Assembly (NCBI GenBank): GCA_027483745.1
Contig: JAIXTZ010000364.1
Coordinates: forward strand, 1 to 42,873
Direction: 5' to 3'
DNA length: 42,873 nucleotides
Origin: Lysobacteraceae bacterium
Lineage (GTDB): Bacteria; Pseudomonadota; Gammaproteobacteria; Xanthomonadales; Xanthomonadaceae
This document shows positions 26,473 through 35,572 of the stretch, one piece after another (the stretch's first letter is position 1; each line of letters opens with the position of its first letter). Under the pieces are notes generated by a model. The model had not been told where the DNA came from, ran no database searches, and saw nothing but the letters and a program-made list of their open reading frames with translations. The translations under genes and the position numbers were made by a program.

Positions 26473-28050
26473 TTATCGCGAAGTTCTCGTTCCGGCTGTG
26501 GCGAGCAGAGCCTGCAGGGGCTCCAGCGCCGCGCCATAGCGCCGCCAGCGCCCCTGCGACCGGCGGTTCAGCGGCTCGCGGACCTGTACCGCGCTTGCAG
26601 TCGAGACCGGCGCCTCGTTTTTCTCGAACCCCATGCAGGCGTCGTCCCAAGGCAGACCGCAGTGCGCCAGTAGGCGCTCGGTTTCGCCGCGCTGATCGTC
26701 CAAGAGGGCCTCATACCGCAAAACGTAGATTCGACCGGGATGTTGCCGTTGCCAGTGCTCGACCAAACGGCGGAACCGTAGGTAGTAGTGTCCGGTGTCC
26801 AGAAGGTCAAAGCTGTAGTCGTAAAACGGCGAGGTCTGGGCGAACAGCTGGCGAAAATTGCTGAGGCACGTATCCATCGGCTCGCGATCAAGGCAAATGA
26901 CGGTCGCCGCTGGCAATGCCCTAAGCAGGAACCCCGCATAGAGGAAGTTGTGAGGGAGCTTGTCGACGAAACGGCGCCGCTGGGCGGATAGCGGCCGAGT
27001 GCTCTCGACGTACTCATCGCCGAGCGCGCGCCAATCGATGCCTTCCGCTCGCGCCACCGTGTCGGGATCCAGCAGCATCGGCGTGATGCTGCCACTACGG
27101 CGCTTGAACGCCACCCCAAAATTCTGCAGTTCGCCGCAAGAAACGACATCGGGGTGCGACGACAGGATACGGTCAGCAAGGGTCGTCCCCGATCGCGGCA
27201 TGCCGATCACGAAGATCGGCGCCTCGTGGCTCGCGCCCTGCCCCGGCCAGCGACCTGTCTCGGCTGCCTCCAAGGCGTCGAACAGCGCGTCGTCACGGGA
27301 CCGCGAGCTCTCGCGGCCACGGCGACCGGCGCCCTTGCCGGCATTGAGGTGGTGGAAGGAGCGCTCATGGTCACCGAGGTCCTCGAAGCACTTTGCGAGT
27401 GCGAGGTGGACGTACATCACACCCTCGTTGTCGCCGGCGGCCATCGGCAGGAGGGACTGCAAGGCCTCGACGCGGCCCTCCTCGGGCTCGATCTTGCGCA
27501 CCTGCGCAAGTGCGAGGTGCGCCTTCCAGTGCCGAGGATCGAGCGCGATGCTGCGCCGATAAGCAGCCTCGGCCTCCGCCATCCTTCCGAGGAAGGTCAG
27601 CGAACTGGCCAGGTTGAAGTGGACCGCGGCGCTGTCTGGACATAGGCGCGCAGAGCGCGAGAAAGCCTCGAGGGCGCGCGCATGGGCATGGGCTCGGCTG
27701 AAGACGACACCGAGCGTGTCCAAGCTGAGCGGATCGGAGGCACCCAGCGCAATGCTGCGCTCCGCGGCATCCAGCGACTCGCGGCCGAGTCGAGCATCGC
27801 AAAGCGCCCGCGCAAACTGCGCCCAATAGTCGGGACGCTGCGGGCTGGCCTGCACGGCCTCGTACAGGTGCTTGAGGGCATTCGGTAGATCGCCGAGGTT
27901 CAGGGCGGCCACGCCAACAACAAACCGCACGCCGCCGTGCCTTCCATGCAACGCAAGCATCGAGCCGGCGAGGCGCGCGGCTACGGCCCACTGGCCAGCG
28001 TTGAGGGCTTCGACCGCGGACCGGTAGGTGTCATCAGGCCTGCTGCTCAC
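26473..28050 (-). CDS. TPR-containing sulfotransferase family protein
   Basis: This is a 525-residue fusion. Residues about 5-235 form TPR repeats, for instance AEAEAAYRRSIALDPRHWKAHLALAQ. The C-terminal half is a sulfotransferase-3 type domain. Its PAPS-binding loop is PIFVIGMPRSGTTLADRIL near residue 283, followed by HPDVVSCGEL. RRFVDKLPHNFLYAGFL and VICLDREPMDTCLSNFRQLF are typical of the TPR-sulfotransferase group that resembles tyrosylprotein sulfotransferases. Predicted reaction: sulfate transfer from PAPS to a peptide or small-molecule acceptor, unknown here. The start is a GTG without a clear ribosome site. It lies downstream of a TonB receptor on the same strand, past a terminator, and 30 bases before dcd. 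Confidence 0.88.
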   Translation of the reverse strand: MSSRPDDTYRSAVEALNAGQWAVAARLAGSMLALHGRHGGVRFVVGVAALNLGDLPNALKHLYEAVQASPQRPDYWAQFARALCDARLGRESLDAAERSIALGASDPLSLDTLGVVFSRAHAHARALEAFSRSARLCPDSAAVHFNLASSLTFLGRMAEAEAAYRRSIALDPRHWKAHLALAQVRKIEPEEGRVEALQSLLPMAAGDNEGVMYVHLALAKCFEDLGDHERSFHHLNAGKGAGRRGRESSRSRDDALFDALEAAETGRWPGQGASHEAPIFVIGMPRSGTTLADRILSSHPDVVSCGELQNFGVAFKRRSGSITPMLLDPDTVARAEGIDWRALGDEYVESTRPLSAQRRRFVDKLPHNFLYAGFLLRALPAATVICLDREPMDTCLSNFRQLFAQTSPFYDYSFDLLDTGHYYLRFRRLVEHWQRQHPGRIYVLRYEALLDDQRGETERLLAHCGLPWDDACMGFEKNEAPVSTASAVQVREPLNRRSQGRWRRYGAALEPLQALLATAGTRTSR

Positions 28051-28130
28051 GCCAGAATCCGAGAACCAGATTCATGAAGATACCACGCAACCCAAGCCCG
28101 AAAGCCTTGAAGTGGGGCCGGTTCCGATTG

Positions 28131-28164
28131 AAAAAAAATCGGCCCCGCCGTGAGGCGGGGCCGA
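28131..28164 (-). terminator. Intrinsic terminator of the TonB receptor gene
   Basis: On the minus strand an 11-bp perfect GC-rich stem (28139-28149 with 28154-28164, loop of 4) is followed by eight T residues (28131-28138 on plus are all A). It begins 36 bases after the receptor stop and before the sulfotransferase gene, so that gene depends on read-through or its own promoter. Confidence 0.9.
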
Positions 28165-28199
28165 CGAAACACACAGGCGTCATGCGGACGCCGCAGCGG

Positions 28200-30989
28200 T
28201 TAGAACGTGTACGTCGCTTCCACGGAGATCGAACGACCAAACGCGTTGTACTGGTCAGAGTTGTACGGTTCGCCGGTGTTGCCGCCGTAGGTGGCATCGA
28301 ACGGCGGCATCTCATCGGTGACGTTGTTGACCAGAATAGACGCGTTGAAGTTATCGGTGAACGTGTAGGTAACGCTGAGGTTGTAAGTGGTCCACTGGTC
28401 CAAAAGACCGGCGGTGCCGGTGTAGGCGTCGAGCTGGCGAGCACGGAAATTCGGCGTCTTGCCGGTCCAGTTCACGTAGGCCGTCGTCGCCAGACGCTCG
28501 TAGGCCCAGGTGACCGAGAGGTCGGCCTTCTCGGCAGGATCGCTGCTGAAGCCCGGGCGCTCCACCAGATCGACGACCTCGTCGCCTTCGAACGCAATCG
28601 ATTCGCGGTGCAGGTTACGCGTATAGCTCGCGCGGACCAGCACGCTGCCGAAGGTACCCACATCGGTCGAGTAATTCGCGCCAAGGTTGAGCGCGCGCAG
28701 GGTCTGGCGGGCCTCGTTGACCTTCGGGGTAAAGATCTCCGTGATCACGCCCTGACCATTTCGGGTAATCGCGCTGATGGCGTTCTGGCAGATCGGCGAG
28801 GACAGCGTGAATCCCGGGGCACCGGTACGGCAACGCATCTCCGTCAGAGTCAGGAAATCAGCGTTCTGAGGCTGGATTTCATTCACGATATCCCAGTCAT
28901 ACAGGTCGGCGGACAGCGAGAAATTGGCCGTTGGCGCCCATACCACGCCGAAGGACCATACGTCGGCAGTCAGGGGCTTGAGATCGGTGCTACCCGAGGT
29001 GGTGCCGAAGTACTGCGCGCTCGAGAAGCGCTGCGGGCAGTTTTCGATGTTGTCCGGGCCGAAACCGAGGGCCTGGCAGTTGAAATAGTCGGTCACAAAC
29101 GAGAAAAAGCCCGACGGCGCCTGGAATGAATCGGGCAGCGTCGGCGCCTTGAAAGCAGTGCCAACCTTGCCACGGAAAAGCAGGGTATCGATCGGGCGGA
29201 ACTCGAGGCCTGCCGAGTAGGTGGCCTTGTTCACCGCGTCGGCGCCCTCCGGGCGGAACTCGTCGAAGCGGCCCGAAACCGCTGCGGTCAGACTAGAGAT
29301 GACCGGCACGCGGAGCTCCGTGGTCACGGCGTAGCGGTCGCGCTCGCCAGCGCCGTCGGTCGCCGTCGTCCCCCAGATGTCGCCGTTCAGCAGACGGGCG
29401 TCCGGGCGGTAGGCCCAAGTCTGACGCCCGCCCTCAAGAGCAGCGGCGAAGCCGACATCACCGACGGGCAGTGTAAACAAGGCCGTGTTGGTCAGCTGCA
29501 CGCGGGCCAAGGTGTCAGAGGTCTTGCTGCGCGAGTCGGTGAAGCCGCTGAACGTATCGATCGCGCCGGCCGGTAGTAGCGTGTAAAACGCGGCGTAGTT
29601 CGGCGTGAAGACCGGATACGCATTGTAATTCGGATCCAGCCCCTGCTGCGGACCCAGAACGGTGCGAACAAAATAATCGTTGATGGCGTCGGCGAAACGC
29701 GCCCAGCCGCGCTCGTTGAGCGTGTAGTCAACGCGCGACAACGAGGCGTCGTAGTCCCAGCTGCCACCGAGCGTGCCGCGCGAACCGATGGCGACATTGG
29801 TCGACTCCGTCAAATCGGTATTCATTGAACGCTCGTAGCCGCCGGGACCGAAGTCCTCGGGCGCGAACGCGCGCTGCAGATTGAACAGGTCTCCGAAGCG
29901 CGGGTCGTAGTAGTAGCCCCACTCGACCGTCGTCGCCCAGAAGGTGAAGTTGGCGCCGACGTGGTACTTCGTCTTCTCATCGCTATAGAGCGCCGTGGCG
30001 TAAAGCTGGTGCTCGTCGTTGAGATCGAAGGTGGCGCTGGCGTAGGCCTGCACCGAACGCTTGTCGCTCTTCAGAGTCCGATAACCGGGCGAATTCAGCG
30101 ATCCGCAGTAGAACTCCTCACCGAAGCCCACGCGACGCTGCCGGGCAACTGAACCGCCGAAGCCCGTGGCAACGTTGGCGCAATTCGCAGGGTCGCGGAA
30201 GGAGTAACTGGTGAACGGGCTGTAGACCAGCCAGTCGCGGCTCGCAAGAGGCGGGGTGGTGCCGTTCGGGTTGAAGCTACGCGTGAGTTCGCGGTCGTAG
30301 CCCCAGATCGCGTCGTTCCGGTCATACTGCACACCGAACATCACGTTGCCATGGCTCTCGGCGAAATCGACGCCGGCGGCTGCGCTCGCGCGCGCGGTGT
30401 CACCGCCGCCCTCCGTGTAGCGCCCCGCTCGGACACGGAGGATCGGCGCGTCGATGTTCTTCTTCAGAATGATGTTGATGACGCCGGCGATCGCGTCCGA
30501 ACCGTACAGGGAGGATTGGCCGCCCGGCAGGATCTCGATACGGTCCACAAGGTCGACCGGGATGCCACTGATGTTGTTGAACGCGTCGCTGCCGTTGTAG
30601 AGCGCCGGGTAATCCGCCATCGGACGACCGTCGATCAGGTACTTGGTGTACGACACCGACAGACCGAAGAGACTGATCGTCTCGGCGCCCTGGGTGAAGG
30701 AGGCGGAACTCTGCGAACCCTGAACACCACCGTTGGCGAAGGATGTCGCCTTCAGCACGTCGGCGATGTTGGTGAAGCCACGGGTACGGATGTCATCCGC
30801 CGAAATCGTGACGACCGGCGTCGCTGTCTCGAGTTCGGTGCGTGGGATCAACGAGCCGGTGACAAGGACCTCGTCGAGCTGCTGCTCTTCCTGCTGCTGA
30901 GCAGCGACAGCGGCGGCTGCTGCAAAGACAAGGGCGGCAATGGTGGCCTGCGCGAGCGCACTGCGCCGCGGCTGGATCGAACGATTCAT
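28200..30989 (-). CDS. TonB-dependent outer-membrane receptor
   Basis: This 929-residue receptor has a signal peptide (about 1-30, ending AVAAQQ), then a TonB-box-like DEVLVTGS (about 40). The plug domain (about 50-170) includes TPVVTISADDIRTRGFTNIADVLK and DRIEILPGGQSSLYGSDAIAGVINIIL. The 22-strand barrel ends with the C-terminal phenylalanine of SVEATYTF, as expected for outer-membrane insertion. There is no STN signalling domain, so an extracytoplasmic sigma link is unlikely. The ligand cannot be told; the sequence type is common in Xanthomonas, Caulobacter and relatives. The start at 30989 has a GGAG ribosome site five bases upstream. A sulfotransferase gene follows past a terminator. Confidence 0.94.
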   Translation of the reverse strand: MNRSIQPRRSALAQATIAALVFAAAAAVAAQQQEEQQLDEVLVTGSLIPRTELETATPVVTISADDIRTRGFTNIADVLKATSFANGGVQGSQSSASFTQGAETISLFGLSVSYTKYLIDGRPMADYPALYNGSDAFNNISGIPVDLVDRIEILPGGQSSLYGSDAIAGVINIILKKNIDAPILRVRAGRYTEGGGDTARASAAAGVDFAESHGNVMFGVQYDRNDAIWGYDRELTRSFNPNGTTPPLASRDWLVYSPFTSYSFRDPANCANVATGFGGSVARQRRVGFGEEFYCGSLNSPGYRTLKSDKRSVQAYASATFDLNDEHQLYATALYSDEKTKYHVGANFTFWATTVEWGYYYDPRFGDLFNLQRAFAPEDFGPGGYERSMNTDLTESTNVAIGSRGTLGGSWDYDASLSRVDYTLNERGWARFADAINDYFVRTVLGPQQGLDPNYNAYPVFTPNYAAFYTLLPAGAIDTFSGFTDSRSKTSDTLARVQLTNTALFTLPVGDVGFAAALEGGRQTWAYRPDARLLNGDIWGTTATDGAGERDRYAVTTELRVPVISSLTAAVSGRFDEFRPEGADAVNKATYSAGLEFRPIDTLLFRGKVGTAFKAPTLPDSFQAPSGFFSFVTDYFNCQALGFGPDNIENCPQRFSSAQYFGTTSGSTDLKPLTADVWSFGVVWAPTANFSLSADLYDWDIVNEIQPQNADFLTLTEMRCRTGAPGFTLSSPICQNAISAITRNGQGVITEIFTPKVNEARQTLRALNLGANYSTDVGTFGSVLVRASYTRNLHRESIAFEGDEVVDLVERPGFSSDPAEKADLSVTWAYERLATTAYVNWTGKTPNFRARQLDAYTGTAGLLDQWTTYNLSVTYTFTDNFNASILVNNVTDEMPPFDATYGGNTGEPYNSDQYNAFGRSISVEATYTF

Positions 30990-31075
30990 GGCAACTCCGT
31001 GGAACAATTGCGCGGGTGCGCGGGCTACCGAGCCGCGGAGACCCGGGTGTTAGTCATCCAACGTTAACAAACATC

Positions 31076-31093
31076 TGCTGTGCACGCACAGCA
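31076..31093 (-). terminator. Inverted repeat downstream of mrp
   Basis: TGCTGTG (31076-31082) is repeated inverted as CACAGCA (31087-31093) around four bases. On the minus strand it sits just after the mrp stop and is followed by the T-rich GATGTTTGTT. It may be a weak terminator for mrp. It also lies about 90 bases upstream of the receptor start, so an operator is possible. Confidence 0.4.
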
Positions 31094-31099
31094 CCCATG

Positions 31100-32182
31100 T
31101 CAAGTGTCCTGGATGACGATGCTGGGGAACCCGATCTGCTTGTTCTTCGCCTGCATCGACAGCCGAGCCGCGGTCTTCCGCGCGATCAGGCGGTAGGCGG
31201 CTGCATTCCCGCTCGAAGGCTCGGCCACCACGGTCGGCGCGCCGCCGTCGGCCTGCTCGCGGATTCGGATATCGAGCGGAAGGGAGCCCAGCAGCGGCAC
31301 GCCGTAGCGCTCTGCCATGGACTGGCCGCCGCCCGCGCCGAAGACGTGCTCGACATGCCCGCACTTCGAGCAGCAGTGCAGGGCCATGTTCTCGACGACG
31401 CCGAGCACCGGCACTTCGACCTTCTCGAACATCTTCAGGGCCTTCTTGGCATCGAGAAGGGCGATGTCCTGCGGGGTGGTCACGATCACCGCCCCGGACA
31501 CCGGCACGCGCTGGGACAGGGTCAGCTGGATGTCGCCCGTACCCGGCGGGAGATCGATCACCAGGTAGTCGAGCTCGTCCCAGGCCGTGCCGGTCAACAG
31601 CTGCTGGAGGTACTGCGTGGTCATGGGGCCACGCCAGATCGCCGGCTGGTCATCGCCGAGGAAAAAGCCGATCGACATGGCCTGCAGGCCGTGGGCTCGC
31701 TTCGGCACGATCGTCTGCCCGTCCTGGCTCTCTGGCTTGCCCGAAAGGCCGAGCATCATCGGAATCGACGGCCCGTGGATGTCGGCGTCAAGAATCCCGA
31801 CCCTCGCGCCCTCGGCCGCGAGGCCCAGCGCAAGGTTCACCGCCGTCGTGGACTTGCCGACGCCGCCCTTGCCGGAGGCGACGGCAATGATGTTCTTCAC
31901 TCCCGGCAGCGGGGACAGGCCTTTCTGGACCTTGTGCGGTAGAACGCGCGAGCCCACCTCCACGTGGGCCGAAACCACGCCCGGCACGGCGCGCAGGGCC
32001 GCCTCGGCCCGCGCGGCCAGCTCCTCATGCCAAGCGGCCGCGGCGTACGGCAGCTGGAGTACCGCCATCACCCGCCCACCGTCCTCGCCCACCGATCGGA
32101 TGACGGACGGTGCAAGCGTCTGCTCGGTGTGGGGGTCGGGAATCGCCGTCAGGGCCGCGGCCAAGAGCTCGTTGGGAATCAC
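31100..32182 (-). CDS. apbC: Iron-sulfur cluster carrier protein Mrp/ApbC
   Basis: This is a 360-residue P-loop ATPase of the Mrp/NBP35 family that binds and delivers iron-sulfur clusters. An N-terminal DUF59-like domain (about 1-95) precedes the ATPase domain. The deviant Walker A loop is VASGKGGVGKSTTAVNLALGL near residue 105, and DYLVIDLPPGTGDIQLTLSQ is the family block. The cluster ligands are CSKC in MALHCCSKCGHVEHVFG. The chosen start is GTG 32182, giving the length usual in the family and a GAGGTG ribosome site about eight bases upstream. In Pseudomonas and enterics mrp lies next to metG; here a receptor gene is inserted between them. Confidence 0.93.
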   Translation of the reverse strand: MIPNELLAAALTAIPDPHTEQTLAPSVIRSVGEDGGRVMAVLQLPYAAAAWHEELAARAEAALRAVPGVVSAHVEVGSRVLPHKVQKGLSPLPGVKNIIAVASGKGGVGKSTTAVNLALGLAAEGARVGILDADIHGPSIPMMLGLSGKPESQDGQTIVPKRAHGLQAMSIGFFLGDDQPAIWRGPMTTQYLQQLLTGTAWDELDYLVIDLPPGTGDIQLTLSQRVPVSGAVIVTTPQDIALLDAKKALKMFEKVEVPVLGVVENMALHCCSKCGHVEHVFGAGGGQSMAERYGVPLLGSLPLDIRIREQADGGAPTVVAEPSSGNAAAYRLIARKTAARLSMQAKNKQIGFPSIVIQDT

Positions 32183-32272
32183 TGGAAAACCACCTCGATG
32201 ACATCGGGCGGCATCTTGCCATCCGACGTCTTGGGTGAATGAAGAAATTGCGTACGCGACCGTTTGTTTCAT

Positions 32273-32301
32273 TTGCATTAATTGAATCGCGGTGTTAATA
32301 A
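32273..32301 (+). promoter_or_regulatory. Candidate promoter of the second TonB receptor gene
   Basis: A TTGCAT box (32273-32278) is 17 bases from TAATAA (32296-32301) in the 170-base divergent gap between mrp and the receptor. The area is markedly AT-rich for this genome. The -10 match is only partial. The predicted start of transcription would fall about 32308, on the edge of the inverted repeat at 32310-32327. Confidence 0.4.
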
Positions 32302-32309
32302 ATCGCTCA

Positions 32310-32327
32310 GGCATCTGAACAGATGCC
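32310..32327 (+). promoter_or_regulatory. 18-bp inverted repeat in the leader of the second TonB receptor gene
   Basis: GGCATCTG (32310-32317) and CAGATGCC (32320-32327) are perfect inverted copies separated by AA. The repeat starts 25 bases before the start codon and just after the candidate promoter. With a two-base spacer it suits binding by a dimeric repressor better than an RNA stem. No regulator gene is next to it. Confidence 0.5.
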
Positions 32328-32352
32328 GAATTCCCAATCGGAGACTCCTTGC

Positions 32353-35300
32353 ATGTCCACCAACCGTCGAACCCGGCTGGCGCGTGTCCCGCTCGCGCTT
32401 GCCGTCATGACCAGCCTCTACGGCCCGTACCTGCTCGCGCAGCAGACCGCGCAGACCGCTCAACAAGCGCAGGATGAGGAAACGAGCGAAGACGCGACCG
32501 CCACGCTCGACGCGGTCCAAGTCACGGGCTCGCGAATCTACCGTGCTGGCTTCGACACCCTCGAACCCGCGACCGTCGTCACCCGCGAGAAGATCGAGCA
32601 GCGCGGCATTACCAACATCGCGGACGCCCTGAACGAGCTCCCGGGCTTTGGCACAGGCGTGACGCCGGAAGGCGGGCAGAGCGGCTTCGGCGTCGGCGTC
32701 AACTTCGTCAACCGATTTGGTCTTGGCACCAACCGCACGCTGGCGCTGATCAATGGCCGTCGAGTCGTTAACTCGAATCCTGGCACGATCTTTGGGCCGG
32801 CAGCTCCGGGCGTCCAAGTCGATCTGAACGCCGTGCCGGCCCAGCTCGTCGAGCGCATCGAGAACGTCGCCATTGGCGGCGCACCGACCTACGGCTCTGA
32901 CGCTATCGCCGGCGTGGTCAACGTCATCACCCGCCGCGACTACGAGGGCGCGGAGGTCAGCGTCACGTATGGCCTCACCGATCGCAACGACAACGAGCGC
33001 AATAGCGTCTCTGCGATTTTCGGCCATAACTTTGGGGATGGTCTCGGCAACATCACCATTTCGGCCACGCGGGACCGCTCGGACGGCGTGCTGGGTACGG
33101 AGCGGGCGCGCATCGCGAACGCCTATCTGTTCGCGCCGAATCCCTGCACCACTGGCGCATCGAGCATCACCGCGACGCAACCGGGCCGCACGCCGGGGAA
33201 CGATGGTCGCGTCAACCCAAACAGCCCGTTCCAGACGTGCTCGCCGAGCGCCGCGGCGGACGGCATTGCCAATAACGTTCTAATCCGCGACCGCCGCCTG
33301 TTCACGCTCACGTTCGGCGGCCTGCTGCTGCCAGCGACCGGTGCAGTGAATCAGGCCGATGGCCGTCTCGTCGGTTTCGGCACCAACCGAAACACCTTTT
33401 TGCAGTTTGCAAGGAACGGCGACATCGTCGCGTACAACCCGGGCGTGAACTTCGGCACGCAGAGTGCCTCTGGCGGCGATGGCCTGAACCTCCAGGAGAG
33501 CATCCAGCTCCTGAGCGACCTCGAGCGCTCGACGATCAACCTGATGTCGTCGATCAACGTTAGCGATAACGCTCGACTGTTCTTCGAGGGCTTCCAGTAC
33601 TCGGCCGACTCCCTTGAGCTGGTCGACCAGTACAACTGGAACGCGAACATCTTCACCGGCGCGTCCGGCACGATCACCTTCAACAACGCGTATCCGCTGC
33701 TTTCGCAGCAGAACCGCGACGTTCTTGCAGCAAACGGCATCACGAGCTTCCGTATCAGTCGTGCCCACCGCGATCTGGTCGAGAACAACGCTTCCAGTGA
33801 CATACTCACCCGCCGGGCAGTGTTCGGCGCAGACGGCTTCGTGACGTTGGGTAGTCGTGACTACCGCTGGGAAGTGAGCTACACATGGGGTCGTAATTCG
33901 GGCGACTACTTCAGCCGCCAGATCGATCAGCAGCGCTTCTCGAACGCGCTCAACGTCGCGGTCAATGCAAGCGGCCAGGTTGTCTGCTCCACCACCCCGA
34001 CGCCTGGGCTTATCATCTCGGGCGGCCTAACCCCGGTCGCCGACCCGAACTGCGTACCGCTCAACCTGTTCGGTGAAGGTCGCCCCAGCGCCGCAGCGCG
34101 TGAGTATGTGACCGTTGATCTCGTGGCCCGCGCCGCGCAGGAGCAAGAGGTGTTCAACACCAACATCGGCGGCGAGCTTTTCGAAATGTGGGGCGGGGGA
34201 TTCAGTGCCAACGCGGGCTTCGAACGTCGCATCGAACGTGCCAACTTCGAGCCGGACGCATTCCAGCGTGCGGGCCGTGGTCGCAGCGTGGCGATCCTCC
34301 CACTGACCGGCTCGTTCGCGACGAAAGAAGTGTTCGCCGAGTTCTACGCGCCGTTCGTCAACAGCGCATCGAACCTACCGTTGCTCCATCGACTCGACCT
34401 CACCGGCAAATTCCGCCGAGTCGACAACACCGTGAACGGCGGTTTCAATGCGTACACGGCTGGCCTGCAGTGGGCACCAATTGAGGACATCGAGTTCCGC
34501 GGCAACTTCACCCGTTCGCTGCGCGCGCCGTCGCTCGTCGAGCTGTTCACGCCGGTATCGAGTGCGTTCAGCGCCGTTCCTGACCCCTGCCACGCGCCGA
34601 ATCAGGCCGGCGGCACGCGCCCGGCCACCCGGCAGGCTAACTGCAATGCGCTCTTCCAGTCCCTGGGCATCAACGGCAGCACTTTCCTGTCGAACGCCGT
34701 CACGGCAACCGTGCCGATCACGAGCCAGGGCGACACTGGCCTTCTGAACGAGTCTTCGGACGCTTGGACCTATGGCATCGTGTTGCGTCCGCGCTGGGTG
34801 GAGGGCCTGCGCATTCAGGCCGATTACTACAAGATCGAGATCTCAGACGTCATCGCGAACCTCGGCACTGCAGATATCGCCACTGGCTGCTACGACAACA
34901 CCAACTTCAACTCAAGCAATCCAGCCAACGGCAACACCTTCTGCTCTCGCATCCAGCGTGATGCTGCGGGTCAGATCACCTTCGTTCAGACGGGCTTCGT
35001 CAACGGCGGCTACCTGAATTTCCAGGGCTATTCGGGCGAAATCAGCTACGGCAAGGACCTCGCGAACTGGGGCTTCAACTATGGTGGCACGCTGAACCTG
35101 ACAGCCACGGCGTTCCGCCGCAAGGCTGTCGACCAGTCGCTCAACAACGTCGTCAATACGAACCTCACGGGCGTTGTCGGCACTCCGGACAACGAGTACC
35201 AGTTGGGTCTCGCGTATGACCACGATCGCTGGGGCTTCAACGTCCAAGCGAACTACACTGACTCGGTCAAGGCGGGCAACGACATCTCGCCGGAACTGCA

Positions 35301-35493
35301 GGACATCATGACCTACGACAGCTACACCTCGTACGATGCCGGTGCCTATGTGAGCTTCCTCGAGGGCAATCTGCGCGTTCGCTTTGCGGTGACAAACCTT
35401 ACAGATGAGGAGCCGCCGTTCCCGCTGCAGGGGCTCGGCACGTACGACACGCTGGGCAAGCGTTACGCACTCAGTGCGGTCTACAAGTTCTGA
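32353..35493 (+). CDS. TonB-dependent outer-membrane receptor
   Basis: This 1046-residue receptor has a signal peptide (about 1-30, ending LLAQQ). A TonB-box-like AVQVTGSRI follows near residue 57. The plug (about 65-190) includes TREKIEQRGITNIADALNEL, and the barrel-entry block YGSDAIAGVVNVITRRD. Barrel strands continue to the terminal phenylalanine of YALSAVYKF. Paired cysteines occur in loops. It differs clearly from the 28200-30989 receptor in length and sequence but has the same architecture, without an STN domain. The start at 32353 has a GGAG nine bases upstream and gives a good signal peptide. The ligand is unknown. Codon choice looks slightly less GC-rich than in metG next door. Confidence 0.94.
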   Translation: MSTNRRTRLARVPLALAVMTSLYGPYLLAQQTAQTAQQAQDEETSEDATATLDAVQVTGSRIYRAGFDTLEPATVVTREKIEQRGITNIADALNELPGFGTGVTPEGGQSGFGVGVNFVNRFGLGTNRTLALINGRRVVNSNPGTIFGPAAPGVQVDLNAVPAQLVERIENVAIGGAPTYGSDAIAGVVNVITRRDYEGAEVSVTYGLTDRNDNERNSVSAIFGHNFGDGLGNITISATRDRSDGVLGTERARIANAYLFAPNPCTTGASSITATQPGRTPGNDGRVNPNSPFQTCSPSAAADGIANNVLIRDRRLFTLTFGGLLLPATGAVNQADGRLVGFGTNRNTFLQFARNGDIVAYNPGVNFGTQSASGGDGLNLQESIQLLSDLERSTINLMSSINVSDNARLFFEGFQYSADSLELVDQYNWNANIFTGASGTITFNNAYPLLSQQNRDVLAANGITSFRISRAHRDLVENNASSDILTRRAVFGADGFVTLGSRDYRWEVSYTWGRNSGDYFSRQIDQQRFSNALNVAVNASGQVVCSTTPTPGLIISGGLTPVADPNCVPLNLFGEGRPSAAAREYVTVDLVARAAQEQEVFNTNIGGELFEMWGGGFSANAGFERRIERANFEPDAFQRAGRGRSVAILPLTGSFATKEVFAEFYAPFVNSASNLPLLHRLDLTGKFRRVDNTVNGGFNAYTAGLQWAPIEDIEFRGNFTRSLRAPSLVELFTPVSSAFSAVPDPCHAPNQAGGTRPATRQANCNALFQSLGINGSTFLSNAVTATVPITSQGDTGLLNESSDAWTYGIVLRPRWVEGLRIQADYYKIEISDVIANLGTADIATGCYDNTNFNSSNPANGNTFCSRIQRDAAGQITFVQTGFVNGGYLNFQGYSGEISYGKDLANWGFNYGGTLNLTATAFRRKAVDQSLNNVVNTNLTGVVGTPDNEYQLGLAYDHDRWGFNVQANYTDSVKAGNDISPELQDIMTYDSYTSYDAGAYVSFLEGNLRVRFAVTNLTDEEPPFPLQGLGTYDTLGKRYALSAVYKF

Positions 35494-35518
35494 GTCCCCG
35501 CCCACCGCAGCACCAAAG

Positions 35519-35550
35519 GAAGCCCGGCCTCGCGCCGGGCTTCGCTTTTT
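35519..35550 (+). terminator. Intrinsic terminator of the second TonB receptor gene
   Basis: GAAGCCCGGC (35519-35528) pairs perfectly with GCCGGGCTTC (35534-35543) around five bases. It is followed by GC and five T residues to 35550. It lies 26 bases after the receptor stop and isolates the receptor from metG. Confidence 0.88.
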
Positions 35551-35572
35551 CCGGCGGCGGGACGCAATTTGC

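Noticed and set aside
28034..28075. A 13-codon frame (starts MNLVLG) overlapping the sulfotransferase start, as a possible leader peptide or small peptide substrate
   Set aside because: No ribosome site precedes it, it has no precursor-like features, and a frame this short is expected by chance.
31060..31093. A TTGACA-like promoter (minus strand, at the mrp stop) for the first TonB receptor
   Set aside because: No -10 box occurs 16-18 bases downstream; the hexamer falls on the mrp end and may be chance.
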